From Gongronella butleri (Eukaryota > Mucoromycota > Mucoromycetes > Mucorales > Cunninghamellaceae): a DNA stretch of 64,000 nucleotides. Shown here in pieces: positions 1 to 11,185 of the stretch (positions are counted from its first letter, which is position 1; each line of letters starts with the position of its first letter). The notes beneath the pieces were generated by a model, which ran no database searches, had not been told where the DNA came from, and worked only from the letters and a program-made list of their open reading frames with translations. The DNA is taken from positions 62,001 to 126,000 of the forward strand of contig JAIWZP010000063.1 of NCBI GenBank assembly GCA_025201375.1. Direction: 5' to 3'. The position numbers were made by a program, and so were the translations under genes.

Positions 1-1085
1 GCTCCTATTTGTACTTTTTTGCGTTCATCTGTCCATCTGCATGGTCGACCCCGCTCAAAATTTACCGCATCGCATTCAGCGCTAAATTTGCAACAAAAAA
101 GCTTAAACCCCCAAAGCGCTACGACCGCTTTTGAAAAATTCAGGGGTCACTCAGGGGTCACACATTTCAATCTCAGAAAATGCCAAATTTAGGATATTTT
201 GAACTCCGAATGATCAATGCATCCCAAACAGGTGACTCTGACAATTCGCTATTGGCAGACAAAATGGCACGTCGCCTCAACTTAACAAAAAAGCCCAAAG
301 AGTGACGCATGAACGGCGATCGACTGAGAAAAGTGCCTACTTTGGGTAAGTTTTTTTTTGCAAAAATTTAAGGTTTGGCACTTCCAAATTAAGGTGCGCA
401 AAATTTGCATGTTATTTTTTTGAGTGCATTTTTTTCACTTTTTTATTTTGCACACTTTTGTACGCTGATGAGTGGGCTGCAGCCTGATGAAATGAACGAT
501 GCAAAAAGTTGAAACCCAAGCTACGTAGCGCGCCGCAAGTCATCCCATTAGGTGCTTTGTCCCCTGTTTGTCAGTAAATCTGCAATAAAAATTACAGGTT
601 TATTAGACCGTTATCGAGCAAATCGCCATTAAATTTTTTGTTGAAAAAGTGGATTTTCTATGCGAATTTTGGCCATCCATCGATAAAACTGGTCCCACTC
701 GATAGATGTTCAACAGCTGCTTACAGTACGACACGTTAAAAACGTGAGAAGTCATCCTTTTCGCTGTTGAGAAAATGGACTTTAAAAATAAATCAAAAGT
801 TTGGTCCGATTTTGTAAGCGTACAAAAGTCATGCATCGTCGGGCAAACAAACATTCCAGAAAGGGTACCGGAGCCAGTCTAATTCGGAAAATGTAAGATT
901 CATTTCGATCGAAGAAAAATTTAACCAAGGCAAGGGGGTTGGTCAGCATTTTACAGTAGTAGTAGCAGGGCAATAAAGTTTAGGTCCTCAGATTGCTGCG
1001 CCAGTCAGGCCCCGCGTAAACATGCCTTGTTTGTCTATGAAGAAAATGTAATAAAATCAAGAGCTGCTACTCAGTACAGTAGTAC

Positions 1086-1345
1086 TTCGCGAACAACGTT
1101 CGTAAAAATCGAACGAACGTCGTCGTACGTAAAGTCTTTGCGAACATTTGTAAAAAATCGAACGAGCGTCCAGCGTCGTAAAGATGACTTTGCGAACGTT
1201 TATAAAAAATTGAACGAATGTCGTGAAGATAGACTTCGCAAACAACCAACGTTGTTCGTAAAAATTGAACGAACGTTGTGAAGACTTCGCGAACAACAAC
1301 GTTATGATAGTAAAAAAAATCGATCGAACGTTTTGAACCAAGAGC
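1086..1345. repeat. minisatellite, about 60-bp units (CGAACGAACGTCGT type)
   Basis: Four to five imperfect copies of a unit of about 60 bp follow each other. Each copy has a GCGAAC-AACGTTCGT block, a poly-A stretch, a TCGAACGAACGTCGT-like block and AAAGACTTTGCG. The embedded AACGTT and TCGAACGA words are near-palindromic, so ORFs appear on both strands; these are repeat artefacts. Confidence 0.8.
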
Positions 1346-2215
1346 AATCATACAGTACTGCTGTTTAGTATGATAGTCGTTGTTGTATTTGCCGTCCTCA
1401 GAGCATAAGCGATCAAGTTGTTTAGACGCGCAATGGCGCGTACCTTGTATTTTACCAGTGTTGTGAAAAAATAGGCAATTGCCGCACACGTCGCTCCGAC
1501 GCTCCTTCCCAATCTGGGGTTTGATTCCCCGCTCTCGCTCAGGCCGCTGTCGGGCCGTCATCCGCATCGCACTGTAATCATGATGCCCATAATAAGGAAT
1601 GCGCACCTTTATCATCCTTTATGCTCTCACATTTAATTGTACGCGCTCAATACGTGATGCATCCATCAATGCCCTTAATACAAATGATCCAGACATGCAG
1701 AGTCGTGGCTCGGCTATGACCAGCCACGAGCTCGGGCCAAGCATGGCAAAAATAGAATATAAAAAAAAAAAAAAGAAAAAGCCGCGCGCCGCAGGCGCTG
1801 GTTTCACCGGCTCAATGCCCATGCCCTGATCAGCCCCATGTGTATACTCATCGATGGCATTCAATGGATTGAAACAAACGCCCTTGATACCGATCCGAGG
1901 TCTTTTAACAATTGATGCAAAGCGACAGATAGTATGTTTTGCCTCAGATACGGAGAGTCTCGACAGCTCTCTCTTACAGCGTTGTTTCTCCGCATCTCAC
2001 GATCTGATACCATTGTCCTTTCACGTTTTGTATAAATAGAGAATCGTTTTACATTTCAATAAACCGTATCTGTTTGCGATTGTATTTCTTGTCTTTTGTT
2101 TTCTTGTCACATTTCTCCACCCACCAATTTTACAGTCGTGTCTGGTTTTAACAGAAAATGCGATTCGCTAGATTTTTGTCCGTTGTTTCGACAATAGGCG
2201 ATTTGGACACTGTTT

Positions 2216-3290
2216 TGACCCTGAATTTTGCAAAATGGATTTTCTCATGGCTGAGTCCTGAGTGATCCGACCTCTGCAAATAAACTTGGCATCGTCGTTG
2301 GATTTTTGAGTTGAGCATCCACAGGTCTAGATTTGGCACCAGATGGTCAGACTTATCGGGAGAAACGCGTAAAAAATTGTTTTACACTGGGTTTTCACTA
2401 GCAAACACGAATCTCGGTATTTCTTGAGACTGAGTGATCCGATTCGTAAAAAAAAAATTAGCACCCTTTGAGAATTGAGTCTACTCTCAACTGGTCCAAG
2501 TTTGGGACCAGATGAACAGGTTTCAGAGGGAGCGCCCGTTTCATATGCGTACAGGTGGTAAATTCACCAGCATTTGGTCTCGTACTGCGGCAACGGCTGA
2601 GCGCCCCGATTCGTGAGTCACCTCAAATGATTAAGCGGGCAAACGCGGTAAAAGCGCTTGTAGTTTTGGGACATCGCGTCGTGTTCTTGGCGAGTTAGCC
2701 TTTAGGGGTCGTTTTGATCTTGTTTAGCCCTGATTTTATGCAAATTGCATTCGTCAGAACCGAATAATCCGATCTCTGGGAAAACTTGGAATCAACGAAG
2801 TTTTAAGTCGAGTATGCACTGGTTTAAATTTGGAGCCATTCGGCCAGGCTCATCGGGAGAAGCGCATAAAATATTGTTTGGCTCTGCGTTTTCACTAGCA
2901 AACACGAATCTCAAGATTTCTCGGGACTGAGTGACCCGATTCGCGAAAAAAATTAACACCATTGGTGAATTAGGTCTATCATTGATTGGTCCAAATTTGG
3001 GACCAGATGAGCAAATTTCTGATGAAGCGCCAGTTTTATAGGCGAAAAACGGGCAAGATTGCCACCATTTGGGTCTCGTGCCGCGGCAACGGTTAAGCAC
3101 CCCGACGCGTGAGACACCTCAAATGAATAAGCAGGCAAGTGCGGTAAAAGCATTTGTGGTTTGGGAGCATCGCGTCAAGATCTCGGCGAATTAGCCTTGA
3201 CGGGTTCGCTTTGACCCTCGTTTGGCCTGAATTTATGCAAAATGCATTTTCTCAGAAATGAGTGATCCGATCTCTGAAAAAACTTGATAT
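2216..3290. repeat. degenerate tandem repeat, period about 500 bp
   Basis: The block starting with CCCTGAATTTTGCAAAAT near 2219, followed by a GAGTGATCCGA word and an AACTTGG word, returns near 2726 and again near 3225. Between them, TCACTAGCAAACACGAATCT, CTGAGTGATCCGATTCG, TTTGGGACCAGATGA and GCGGCAACGG recur in the same order in units 1 and 2. The third copy is cut short after about 70 bp. The copies have diverged by substitutions and small indels, and no coding frame survives. Confidence 0.85.
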
Positions 3291-3408
3291 CACGCAAAAC
3301 GCGCTTCAGCCAAAATTTCAGCAATGTCAAGTTTTTTGCTGAATCAGTTTGTCGACACGAGGTACCAAAAGTTCTGTGATTCTGGCCTAATTTTTTTTTT
3401 TTTTTTTG

Positions 3409-3473
3409 GCGCAGCAGCTCAATCTGTCGGCGAAACGCAGCAGAACAAGGTCGGGGTTCAAATTCGCCACAAA
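3409..3473 (+). repeat. tRNA-like box A/box B module (possible SINE relic)
   Basis: After a T tract the sequence runs GCGCAGCAGCTCAATCTG, close to a Pol III box A, and about 30 bp further GGGGTTCAAATTCG, close to box B. A cloverleaf cannot be folded because the D-stem and acceptor do not pair, so this is not a functional tRNA. A similar arrangement (GCGCAACAGAGGCCAATCTG, then GGGGTTCAAATTCCCAC) lies at about 60760-60830, also shortly before a start codon. A tRNA-derived SINE relic is the simplest reading, but the match is short. Confidence 0.4.
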
Positions 3474-3542
3474 AGAATCGAGTTGAGCCGCGTGTACCTG
3501 GGTTTCCCCTCTCTCCCGACTTCTCGACGCAATCCCCATTAA

Positions 3543-5664
3543 ATGGCCATCAAGAATCAGCCGAACATCGACATAAAGACCCAACGTTACGACCGTCAGT
3601 TGAGGTAAAATGCGCCAATGACACAATAGCTCTGTTTTCGTCGCGAACCAACCTCCCTTTTTTTGTAGACTTTGGGCCGTTTCTGGCCAAACAGCCCTTG
3701 AAAACGCCAAAGTGTGTCTTTTGCATGCCACAGCCACCGGTTGCGAGGTTCTCAAGAACTTGATTCTGCCTGGTAAAACACAGTTGCACTATCAGAAAGA
3801 GAGCTAAGGAAAGAAAAGTGCTGATATTTCTCGTTTTTTCCTTTTTTTTTTTATTTGTCATTAGGTGTGGGTGGCGTGACGGTGGTTGACGACAAGGTGG
3901 TGGACCAGCATGATTTGCAAAGCAATTTTTTCCTTGAGCCTGGACAGATTGGCACGGCCAAGGCGCAAGCTGTGATTGATTTGCTGCGCTCGATGAACGA
4001 CGACGTGCAAGCCGACTATCGCTTGGACACGCCCCACGACGTGATTCACGCGTCGCCCGACTTTTTTGAAGCGTATTCGCTGATTCTTGCTGCAGACCTT
4101 GCCGAAGAGGACTTGGTGCTGCTCTCAGATATCTGCGCGGCCAAAGAAAAGACACTTGTTGCTCTTTCGTGCAAGGGTCTATGCGGCGTGTTCCGCGTCC
4201 AGGCGCCCGAGCACACCATCATTGAGACGCACCCCGAAAATGCCCAAGATCTGCGCTTGACCCAACCATTTCCGCAGCTCATCGACTTTGTGCGCTCATT
4301 TGATCTCGATGCGCTCGACCAGACCGACCATGGCCACGTCCCCTATGTCGTTTTACTGCTGCACTATGTCGAGCAATGGAAGAAGGAGGTGACGAATCGG
4401 CCTAGCGCCTGCCGCAGCATCAGGCTCGCCAATGGCTCGAAAACTAACTTTTTATTTTTATTTTCTATTTTTTTTTTTTTGTAGCACGGTGGCGCTGCGC
4501 CTAAATCTTACAGCGAACGCAATGAACTCAAGGCGCAAATCCGCGCCGGCATGCGCACACCTGACGAGGAGAACTTTGAAGAGGCATTGAGCCAACTGTG
4601 GCGTCTTGGGTCGTCGAATCAGGTCAGAAACACACAAAAAATGCATCTTTCGCCTCTGACGCGCCCTATTTTTCTAGATCCCGTCCAACGTGCAAGCCAT
4701 TTTCCAGCACCCATCATGCCAAAACATCAATGCTGAGGTAAGCTAACGTGGCTCAAAACGATGAAAAAAATCAGGCCATTCATTTTTTTTTTTTTTTTTT
4801 TTTTGGCGCCAGTCGTCACCCTTTTGGATCGTGGCGCGTGCGATCTTTGAATTTGTCGACTCGGAAGGTGGCGGCCAGCTGCCGCTCGCGGGCAATCTGC
4901 CTGACATGAAGTCTGATACCACCAATTACGTGCAGCTGCAACGCGTGTACCATGGCAAGGCGCAGGATGATCTGCGCGCGGTTGCCAGTCACGTGCACTC
5001 TCTTCTGCAGGCCAGTGGCCACGACGACAGCTATGTTCCTATGGAATTGATCGAGAATTTCTGCAAAAACGCGGCCCATGCCAAGGTCATCCAATTTTCC
5101 ACCATCAGCAGCGAGTACACGCGTCCCAACACAGCGCCAATCAGTAAGGATGTCGCAATAAGCAGTGCACTCGACGCGACTAACACGCCGTGGCCACTTT
5201 TTTTTTTCACAGAGTCCAGCCTGGCCGAGGATGAAAACATGCAATTCTACCTCGTGTTCCGTGCAGCCAAGGCATTTTATGCCAAGCATCAGCGCTATCC
5301 TGGTAGGAAATCGCGTCCATTTGTCCAAAGTAACGAGAAAACTCGCGACTGACGTGCTTTTTTTTTCTTTTTTTCATTTTATACAGGCTCGGACTCGGAC
5401 ATGGAAGCGGATGAGGAGCTTTTGAAGCAATGTGTGGCGGATCTGTTGCACGTTCTTGGTCTCGATGCGGATGCGTCGTTGCTGGCGCAGTCTATTGTGA
5501 ACTATGTCCGCTTTAGAGACCGGGAGGTTGCCAACATGGCTGCCCTGATGGGCGGCCTTGTGTCTCAGGAGGCCATCAAGCTGATCACACACCAATATAT
5601 CCCCATCAACAACACCTGCGTGTTCAATGGCATCAAATCAACCAGCAGCGTCTTTCAGTTGTGA
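3543..5664 (+). CDS. ULA1: NEDD8-activating enzyme E1 regulatory subunit (ULA1/NAE1/APP-BP1)
   Basis: This is the regulatory half of the heterodimeric E1 that adenylates NEDD8 (Rub1) with the Uba3 subunit, for cullin neddylation. Exons are 3543-3604, 3669-3772, 3865-4388, 4485-4622, 4678-4737, 4813-5143, 5213-5302 and 5387-5664. They join in frame to 528 aa, close to the human 534. The start [10 protein letters not shown] and the following [20 protein letters not shown] match the ThiF/UBA adenylation fold, with DLQSNFF after it. The C-terminal part carries the [20 protein letters not shown] motif typical of NAE1. The regulatory subunit normally lacks the catalytic cysteine, and none stands out here. 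Seven introns of 55-97 bp are present, several with long T tracts. The start was chosen because MAIK precedes the conserved QRYDRQ by the usual distance. Confidence 0.95.
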
Positions 5665-5812
5665 ATGTTATCATTAAAACAAAAGCATGTATGCCATTGT
5701 CCGTCTTTTTCTCTCGTTTTTTCTTTTCGTTTTCTTGAGAGTGAACCGGGATCATTTGCAGACATTATTTATTGAAATAATTGAATTGCAATTTTCGTTG
5801 CAACGGTGCTCA

Positions 5813-6286
5813 TTATCCGCAAAAAGCCGAACTTTTGCCAAATTTGCCCGAACAACAAACTGATTGTGCATGAGTGCGCTCTCCAGTCTTGCGACAGCAT
5901 TTTCCGTTTTGGCAAAGGCTGCCTGCGTCGCATTCATTAGCCGTAGCGCATTTCTCACCAACGTCTTGAACGCACTTTTGAGAATACTTTCCACCAAACA
6001 GATTGTCCTTGTTTTCCGAGCAGCATTTTGCTTGTTTGGTTGGAGCGAATTGTGCCGAAGGTACGCAAGCAGCACATTTTCCATTTAGGCATACGCCAGA
6101 GCAGCAATACTTGGAAGACTTGCAAGGCTTTTCATTCGGAATACAAGCACAAGTGCCAAAAGCCCTAGCTGAAGCGCCATTGCAGATACCTGAACAGCAC
6201 TCATTCCCAGCGTTGCAGTCCTGACCATTTTGAACGCAAGCAAACACCGTACCAACAGCAAGCATGAGCACCAGCAGCAATTTCAT
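5813..6286 (-). CDS. secreted cysteine-rich protein with inhibitor-cystine-knot spacing
   Basis: A single-exon protein of 157 aa. Residues 1-16 form a clear signal peptide (MKLLLVLMLAVGTVFA). The mature part has 24 cysteines. Residues 17-46 show C-x6-C-x5-CC-x3-C-x10-C and residues 48-71 show C-x6-C-x5-CC-x3-C-x4-C, which is the spacing of inhibitor cystine knots (knottins). The C-terminal half continues with further CC pairs (88-89, 130-131, 144-145) in looser spacing. There are no predicted membrane segments after the signal. A TATA box lies 45 bp upstream of the start. I do not recognise a named family. A small secreted, disulfide-rich protein in a fungus may act at the cell surface, on a host or on competitors, but nothing in the sequence says which. 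Confidence 0.85.
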   Translation of the reverse strand: MKLLLVLMLAVGTVFACVQNGQDCNAGNECCSGICNGASARAFGTCACIPNEKPCKSSKYCCSGVCLNGKCAACVPSAQFAPTKQAKCCSENKDNLFGGKYSQKCVQDVGEKCATANECDAGSLCQNGKCCRKTGERTHAQSVCCSGKFGKSSAFCG

Positions 6287-7247
6287 GATTTTTTGATTTG
6301 ATGGTCAGAATAAACACGGCCAAATTCGATCCTTTTATAGATTTGGTGGGTTGTTCTTCGCAATGAAATTTATGCTTCTGGAAAAAACTTGAATTTACAG
6401 GTGCATGCAACACCTGCATGGCTCATAAAAAGACGGAGGCGCGCGGAATGCAATGGCAAATGTGTTTTACAGGCGCCACAATCCCTGTCCCTTGCATACT
6501 GGAGAACTTTCCATACCTTTTATTCCATTTTCAAAAGGAAAACTGCGTGTCGCGTCGCGTCGTCGACCATTTGGATTTTTTTCTTACTTATTTTGGCATG
6601 TACGACAGCAGAGTAGATCTTCAGGAGGGTCAATTCCCAGAATATCCAAGCCTCTCAATGCATTCTGCTCCTTGAAGATTGCCCAGCTCAGTGCATGCGA
6701 GCCTACTTGCCATCTTATGCAGCATTTCCTTTGTACAAATGCATTTGTAATACAAATTTACTACGCAATGCAATGCCAAAGCCAAAATAGGGGAAAACAA
6801 TATATGATCATGCGTTCAAGTGGGGGGGGGGTAAAAATGGCGTCAAATCAAGGAGGTTGCTGCTTGGTGACGATAGGAGAGTTTTCAGGGCCATGCATAT
6901 GGCCAATGCAGTTGATGATGCCAATGTCGTATTGGGCAAAAACGCATTATTCCTGTATTTTTGGTTTATAGCAAGATGTGCCTGAAATAACGCGAATTTG
7001 AGGACAAACAACTGGAAGCAACATCGAGTTCTAGCATACGCCTCACAGGGAAGGTCCCTCTTGTGGCAATTGGTGTTTTTCTCGGCAATTATGCGATATC
7101 TCCTGCGGGGGTCCTTTTGAGATGCATTTTTTTTATTTTAGTCGACAATGAGGGGAAAGGGTGAAAGAGAGAAATTTGAACTGTACATGACCCTCGAATT
7201 GGGTTCTAGGGGTGTGTGGATAATGGGATGACAAAGAGAAAAGAGAC
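6287..7247. other. spacer between divergently read neighbours, no gene seen
   Basis: Apart from the TATA box at 6331-6340, I see only AT-rich sequence, a nine-G run near 6824 and shadow ORFs without conserved composition. The right end holds the 3' flank of the hexokinase gene. Confidence 0.6.
6331..6340 (-). promoter_or_regulatory. TATA box of the cysteine-rich protein gene
   Basis: On the minus strand the sequence reads CTATAAAAGG, 45-54 bp upstream of the ATG at 6286. Confidence 0.7.
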
Positions 7248-8948
7248 TTATTGATGGTTGAGGGTGCGATGGGCGACGCAGGCGGTCAACGCGGCGCCGA
7301 CGCCACTGCCATCGCGCGCGAGGCCGAGTCGCACGACCTTGCGGATGTCTGGAAACTGGGGCATCAATTCGCCAATGGCATCGTACATGCGATCCTCGAA
7401 CGAGGGATAAAATTCGTACAACGAGCCGTCAATGCCAATGTCGACGCCGTCGGCATCGATGCCAGTGTGCTCGACGATGGCGGCAATGGCGGTACCCGCC
7501 AGTCTTGCTGCGCGGGTGCCAACAAGCTCGACGAGGCGCTTGATGATGCGCAATTCCTCGTCCTTGACATTGACGAGATTGAGGTTGGTGTCCAGCACTT
7601 CACGAGTGATTTGCAGGTCGGCGGTGTCGTCGGCCTCAATGTGGGACATGAATGCCGTCTCAAATGCGTAGTGGGCCGAGATGATCTCGGTGTGCTGCTG
7701 CGTGTCATTGAAAAGCAAGTTGCGGTCCATCATGTCCGTGACGATATTGCGCACAATGTCGCCGAGATACATTCCGGAAATCAGCTTCTCAAAGATCTGC
7801 TTGTGGGGGTTGATCGACTTGCGGTCCAGCTTGTTGTCGAAACGCGTCAATGGCAACACAACGCGTTCACAGTCAAACGCGCCGAATTCCATGTTGATGA
7901 TCATCTCGTCCGACGTCGTCGCACCGCCCTTCCACTTGCCAATCTTGTCCATCTTTTCAATGTACGCGCCATTCGATCCTGTGCCAAGGATCAAACCAGC
8001 GATTGTTGCCGGCTTTTGATACGCATTCGACAACAAAGTGCCCACCGTGTCATTGACAAGCGCCGTCACCTTGACAGGCACATGCTTGCGCAGCAGCGCA
8101 TCCTGCAACAGCAACACAGGGTCCTTGTTCACCGCGCCCGTGCAACTAAAGCCCTTGGTCCATTGTTGCAACGTGCCGCGATTCACCTAAAAAAAAAAAA
8201 CGAAAAAACGAAAAAAAACCATAAAAAAGATGAATCGACCCTGCTTTTTTTTTCTTTCTCCTCTTTTCATTGTGCCTTACCTTGGTCTGGAGCACCGGGA
8301 ATGAAAAAGTGAAGCCGAGGGGCAGCTCATGCTCGATGTTGTCGAGGTTTTGCTCAGTCAAAAAGGTGTCAACACAATCGGCGATGTAATCTGGCAAGAA
8401 AAAAAGATAAAAAGATAAGCTTTTGCGTGTGCCGCCCAAAGAAGTAATCCGCCTTTTAGGCGCGCGGTCTTACCGCAAAGATCGCGCATGGGACCCGTCT
8501 TGAGATCTTCCGAGACGCGCGCCTTGGTCGACACGGTCTTGAACTTGCCATTGCCCTCGAGTGTGACGAGGACCACGCGCAGATTCGTGCCACCGAGATC
8601 CAGAGCAAGATAATGGCCCTCTTCCTCGCCTATACTTTAAGAGTGAGTGGGGGGCCAGACCTCTCTCTCTCTCTTCAATTCCTCTGTTTCGTCTTTTTTT
8701 TCTTTTTTTTTGTTGGGCGCCTTACCAGTAAGACGGCCTTCGACATAAGATGGGATCATGGGCAGCGTCTGGCCCTCATGATTGAGACCCTTGTTCATTT
8801 CCTTCAAAAAGTGGTCCTTGACGGCCTTGATCTTGTCGGTGGTGACGCCAAAGTCCAGCTCCATATCTTTCATATACGCGAGCTGTTCCGGGGAGCCCTT
8901 GGTGATAGGGCCAGTGGGCGACGCCTTGGGTGCTGTGAACTTGGACAT
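7248..8948 (-). CDS. HXK: hexokinase
   Basis: Cytosolic enzyme that phosphorylates glucose with ATP at the entry of glycolysis. Exons on the minus strand are 8948-8726, 8629-8474, 8390-8281 and 8186-7248, giving 475 aa, the usual fungal hexokinase length. Phosphate-1 loop LALDLGGTNLRVV is at about 82-94, and the sugar-binding LPLGFTFSFP follows at the end of exon 3. The catalytic Asp is D209 in VNDTVGTLL. GLILGTGSNGAY, INMEFGAFD and GIDGSLYEFYPSF follow in the order expected of the family. The N-terminus MSKFTAPKASP has no targeting signal. I cannot tell a high-affinity glucokinase from a hexokinase by sight. The opposite strand shows a 353-aa open frame through this gene, which is a codon-bias shadow. 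Confidence 0.96.
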
Positions 8949-10004
8949 ACTTTTTTTTTTATCCGTGTATGAGTTGTGGGGTAAGCGTGGGGGAAAGAGT
9001 CGTGCGTGGGGCAACTGGGTAAACAAAGAAAAAGAAGAAAAAGCAAAAGGATTTCCCGGGTGCCACCATGGGTTTTTCTTTTTAAAAAAAAGAGCGTGAA
9101 TCATGCCCAAATTCAAGCTCCGCTGCCTCAAAGATCTCGTGGATGTCTCAGACACCGGGGCCTGCCCTGCCCACTCTGGTGTTTCATCGCCCCAAGTGGG
9201 CCCACTTGCCAAATTTTCGCTTTTTTTTTTTTTCCATCACTTTGCCCATCGACGAGAGGCGATTGTCAAAGTGCAAAGGCATGACATAAACAATCAAAAA
9301 AAGATGCTTTTGGGGGGCGATGAAGAATGCACTAGGCTTAATCTCCCATTTTTTATTTATTTTACCGACGTTTCCCGTGTTTTTCTGACCACTCAGCAGT
9401 GCCTTATTTTGTTGGCGGGTCAAAGAACATGACAAAGTGAGCTGACTCTCAAGCTGGGCCTGGTCATGACCAAAGATGGCGAGATCCGCAGCGGGTCCCG
9501 ATGGAATGACGACATCCAACAAGTTATGAGCAGCACCCTTCCCCTGTCTCCCCCGCACGCCTAATGGCACTCAATTGGTCATTTATACAGTATGCACCTC
9601 GCTTTGTTCAATGCCGCTCAAGGGCAGCATGATTTTTACTTTTGCATTTTGGATGGGAAAACAGCTTAATTTGGGCTCATCCGCTCGTTTTTTTTTTTTT
9701 TTTTTTTTTGGCTCGAGCCCTTTTTTGTTTGTTTATGTTACCCCATACAGAGGGCACCGGTGGCGCGGTAAAAAAGTGGATTCAAACGGACCCATTCTGT
9801 TGCGAGGCTGCTTTTTGTTCATTTTTGACTGTTTTCGTTGCTTTACCTTCATGTTTTAGACGTAAAAGATTACATTTTATTTGAGGGGGTTGGCAACCAG
9901 ACCAGAAAAATAGGGTTTAGGGAGAAAGGATGAGGGTAAATCGCGGGCAATGTTGTTAAAAGGGAGGGAATGTGCCAATTTGGCGTTTTTCAAGAATAAA
10001 TTAT
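8949..10004. other. spacer upstream of hexokinase, no gene seen
   Basis: About 1 kb holding the hexokinase promoter side and the 3' flank of the GPI-anchored protein gene. Several short frames exist on both strands, but none has conserved-looking content or splice continuation. A 23-T homopolymer lies at about 9688-9710. Confidence 0.6.
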
Positions 10005-11185
10005 TTAGAGGAGCAAACCGGCAGCGACGGCAGCGACGGCAACACCGGCCGCAACAGGGCGCGTCAGGGTGGCGGCACCGCTCTTGGTCGACGAGGAAGC
10101 GGCGGCGGCCGAGCCGGACGACGACACGCTAGCACTGCCCGAAGCGGCGGCGGAAGAGCTGGCAGGCGCGCTGCTCGCAGCAGCCGAGCTAGCAGTCGAG
10201 TTGGACGCGCCACCAGCGACCAAGGCGCCAGTGCCCCAAGGGATCTTTTCGCCTGGAAAACGCAAAAGAAAAAGAAAAAAAAGAAGAAAAAGGCGTGTCA
10301 GAAGCATGTTTAGCTATGTACTTGCGCTCCTTTTGGAGATGTGTTCCATGGCGTGTCGCGGGGTGGTGATCATGACGCGAATTGATCTCTGTTTCATTTA
10401 CCAGTGGGCTGGGTAGCGTGCGCAGGGGCAGTGAGCTGGCCGTCGGCGCCAGTGATGCCGAATCGAGTAGTCCAGGCCATTTGGCCGGCAGCTAATGGAA
10501 AAGGAAAGGCGAGAAAAAAGTAAGACAAAGGAGAAAAAAAAAAAAAGAGCCAGGGGCGCGCGTGCGCGTCGCCAATGGGGCTCAATTGGCTTTTTTTTTT
10601 TTTTGCAGAACTTACAGTTGGTGAACATGAAGAAATAGATGGCCGAGTGGGGGTTCACAGCGGGCGCGGTCCAGGTGTAGTTGGAAATGGCGGTGCCATC
10701 CAAGTTCTGCAATGTTTTTTTTTTTAAAATAAAATCAGCCATTTTCCGCGTTTTTTTCTAGTTTGCGCGCGCCGTGTGCCCTACCGAGGCCACATTTTCG
10801 AGGAAAGTCTGGTTGTTGTTGTCACCAGTCATGAAGTCTATCAAGGATGATCAAGCTGCATGAGCCAATTGCTGCGTGTTTGATGTCATTGCGCGCGTTT
10901 TTACCAATCTTAAAGCTCTTCCAGCCTTGGGCAATGGAGGGCGAGGTGCCATCATCAGCTAATTGAATCAAAAACAAGGGTGAGTTTCTCGGTCGTCTTG
11001 GGGGAGTGAGCGCGTGCAGAGGAAGGAGGGAGAGATGGGGGAAGCAAATTACCCCAGAGGATGGTGTATTGCTGGCCTTCCTTCCAGGTGGTACCAGGGG
11101 AGGGGTACGAAGGCGCCATGGTGGCTTCAGCAGTGAAAGACGAGGCGACGAGCGCCGTGGCGGCGAGGATCAATTGGGAGAGCAT
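10005..11185 (-). CDS. GPI-anchored Kre9/Knh1-like cell wall protein
   Basis: A secreted, probably GPI-anchored wall protein of the Ser/Thr-rich Kre9/Knh1 N-terminal family. Exons are 11185-11053, 10958-10905, 10837-10785, 10706-10616, 10491-10402 and 10252-10005, totalling 222 aa. Residues 1-21 are a signal peptide (MLSQLILAATALVASSFTAEA). The motif PSPGTTWKEGQQYTILWG followed by short beta-type segments (GDNNNQTFLENV, YTWTAPAVNPHSAIYFFMF) matches this Ig-like domain. The last about 75 residues are Ala/Ser-rich and end in a hydrophobic tail, as in GPI-attachment signals. Family members act in beta-1,6-glucan or wall organisation; the exact role here is unknown. Five introns split a very short protein, and each has homopolymer tracts. 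Confidence 0.85.

Larger units (their letters stand above)
1..3542. other. repeat-rich spacer without recognisable gene
   Basis: I find no open frame here with protein-like composition or splice logic. The stretch is AT-rich. It contains a minisatellite (about 1086-1345), a degenerate tandem repeat of about 500 bp (about 2216-3290) and a tRNA-like box A/box B module close to the next gene (about 3409-3473). The short ORFs in it overlap on both strands and are shadows of the repeats. The sequence just before 3543 would hold the promoter of the ULA1-type gene, but no clear TATA box is visible. Confidence 0.7.

Noticed and set aside
1510..1545. GGGGTTTGATTCCCC hairpin resembling a tRNA T-arm
   Set aside because: No matching acceptor stem or box A is found upstream; at most a tRNA relic.
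7251..8312. 353-aa open frame on the plus strand through the hexokinase gene
   Set aside because: It is antisense to conserved hexokinase exons and has a composition typical of a codon-bias shadow, with no domain.
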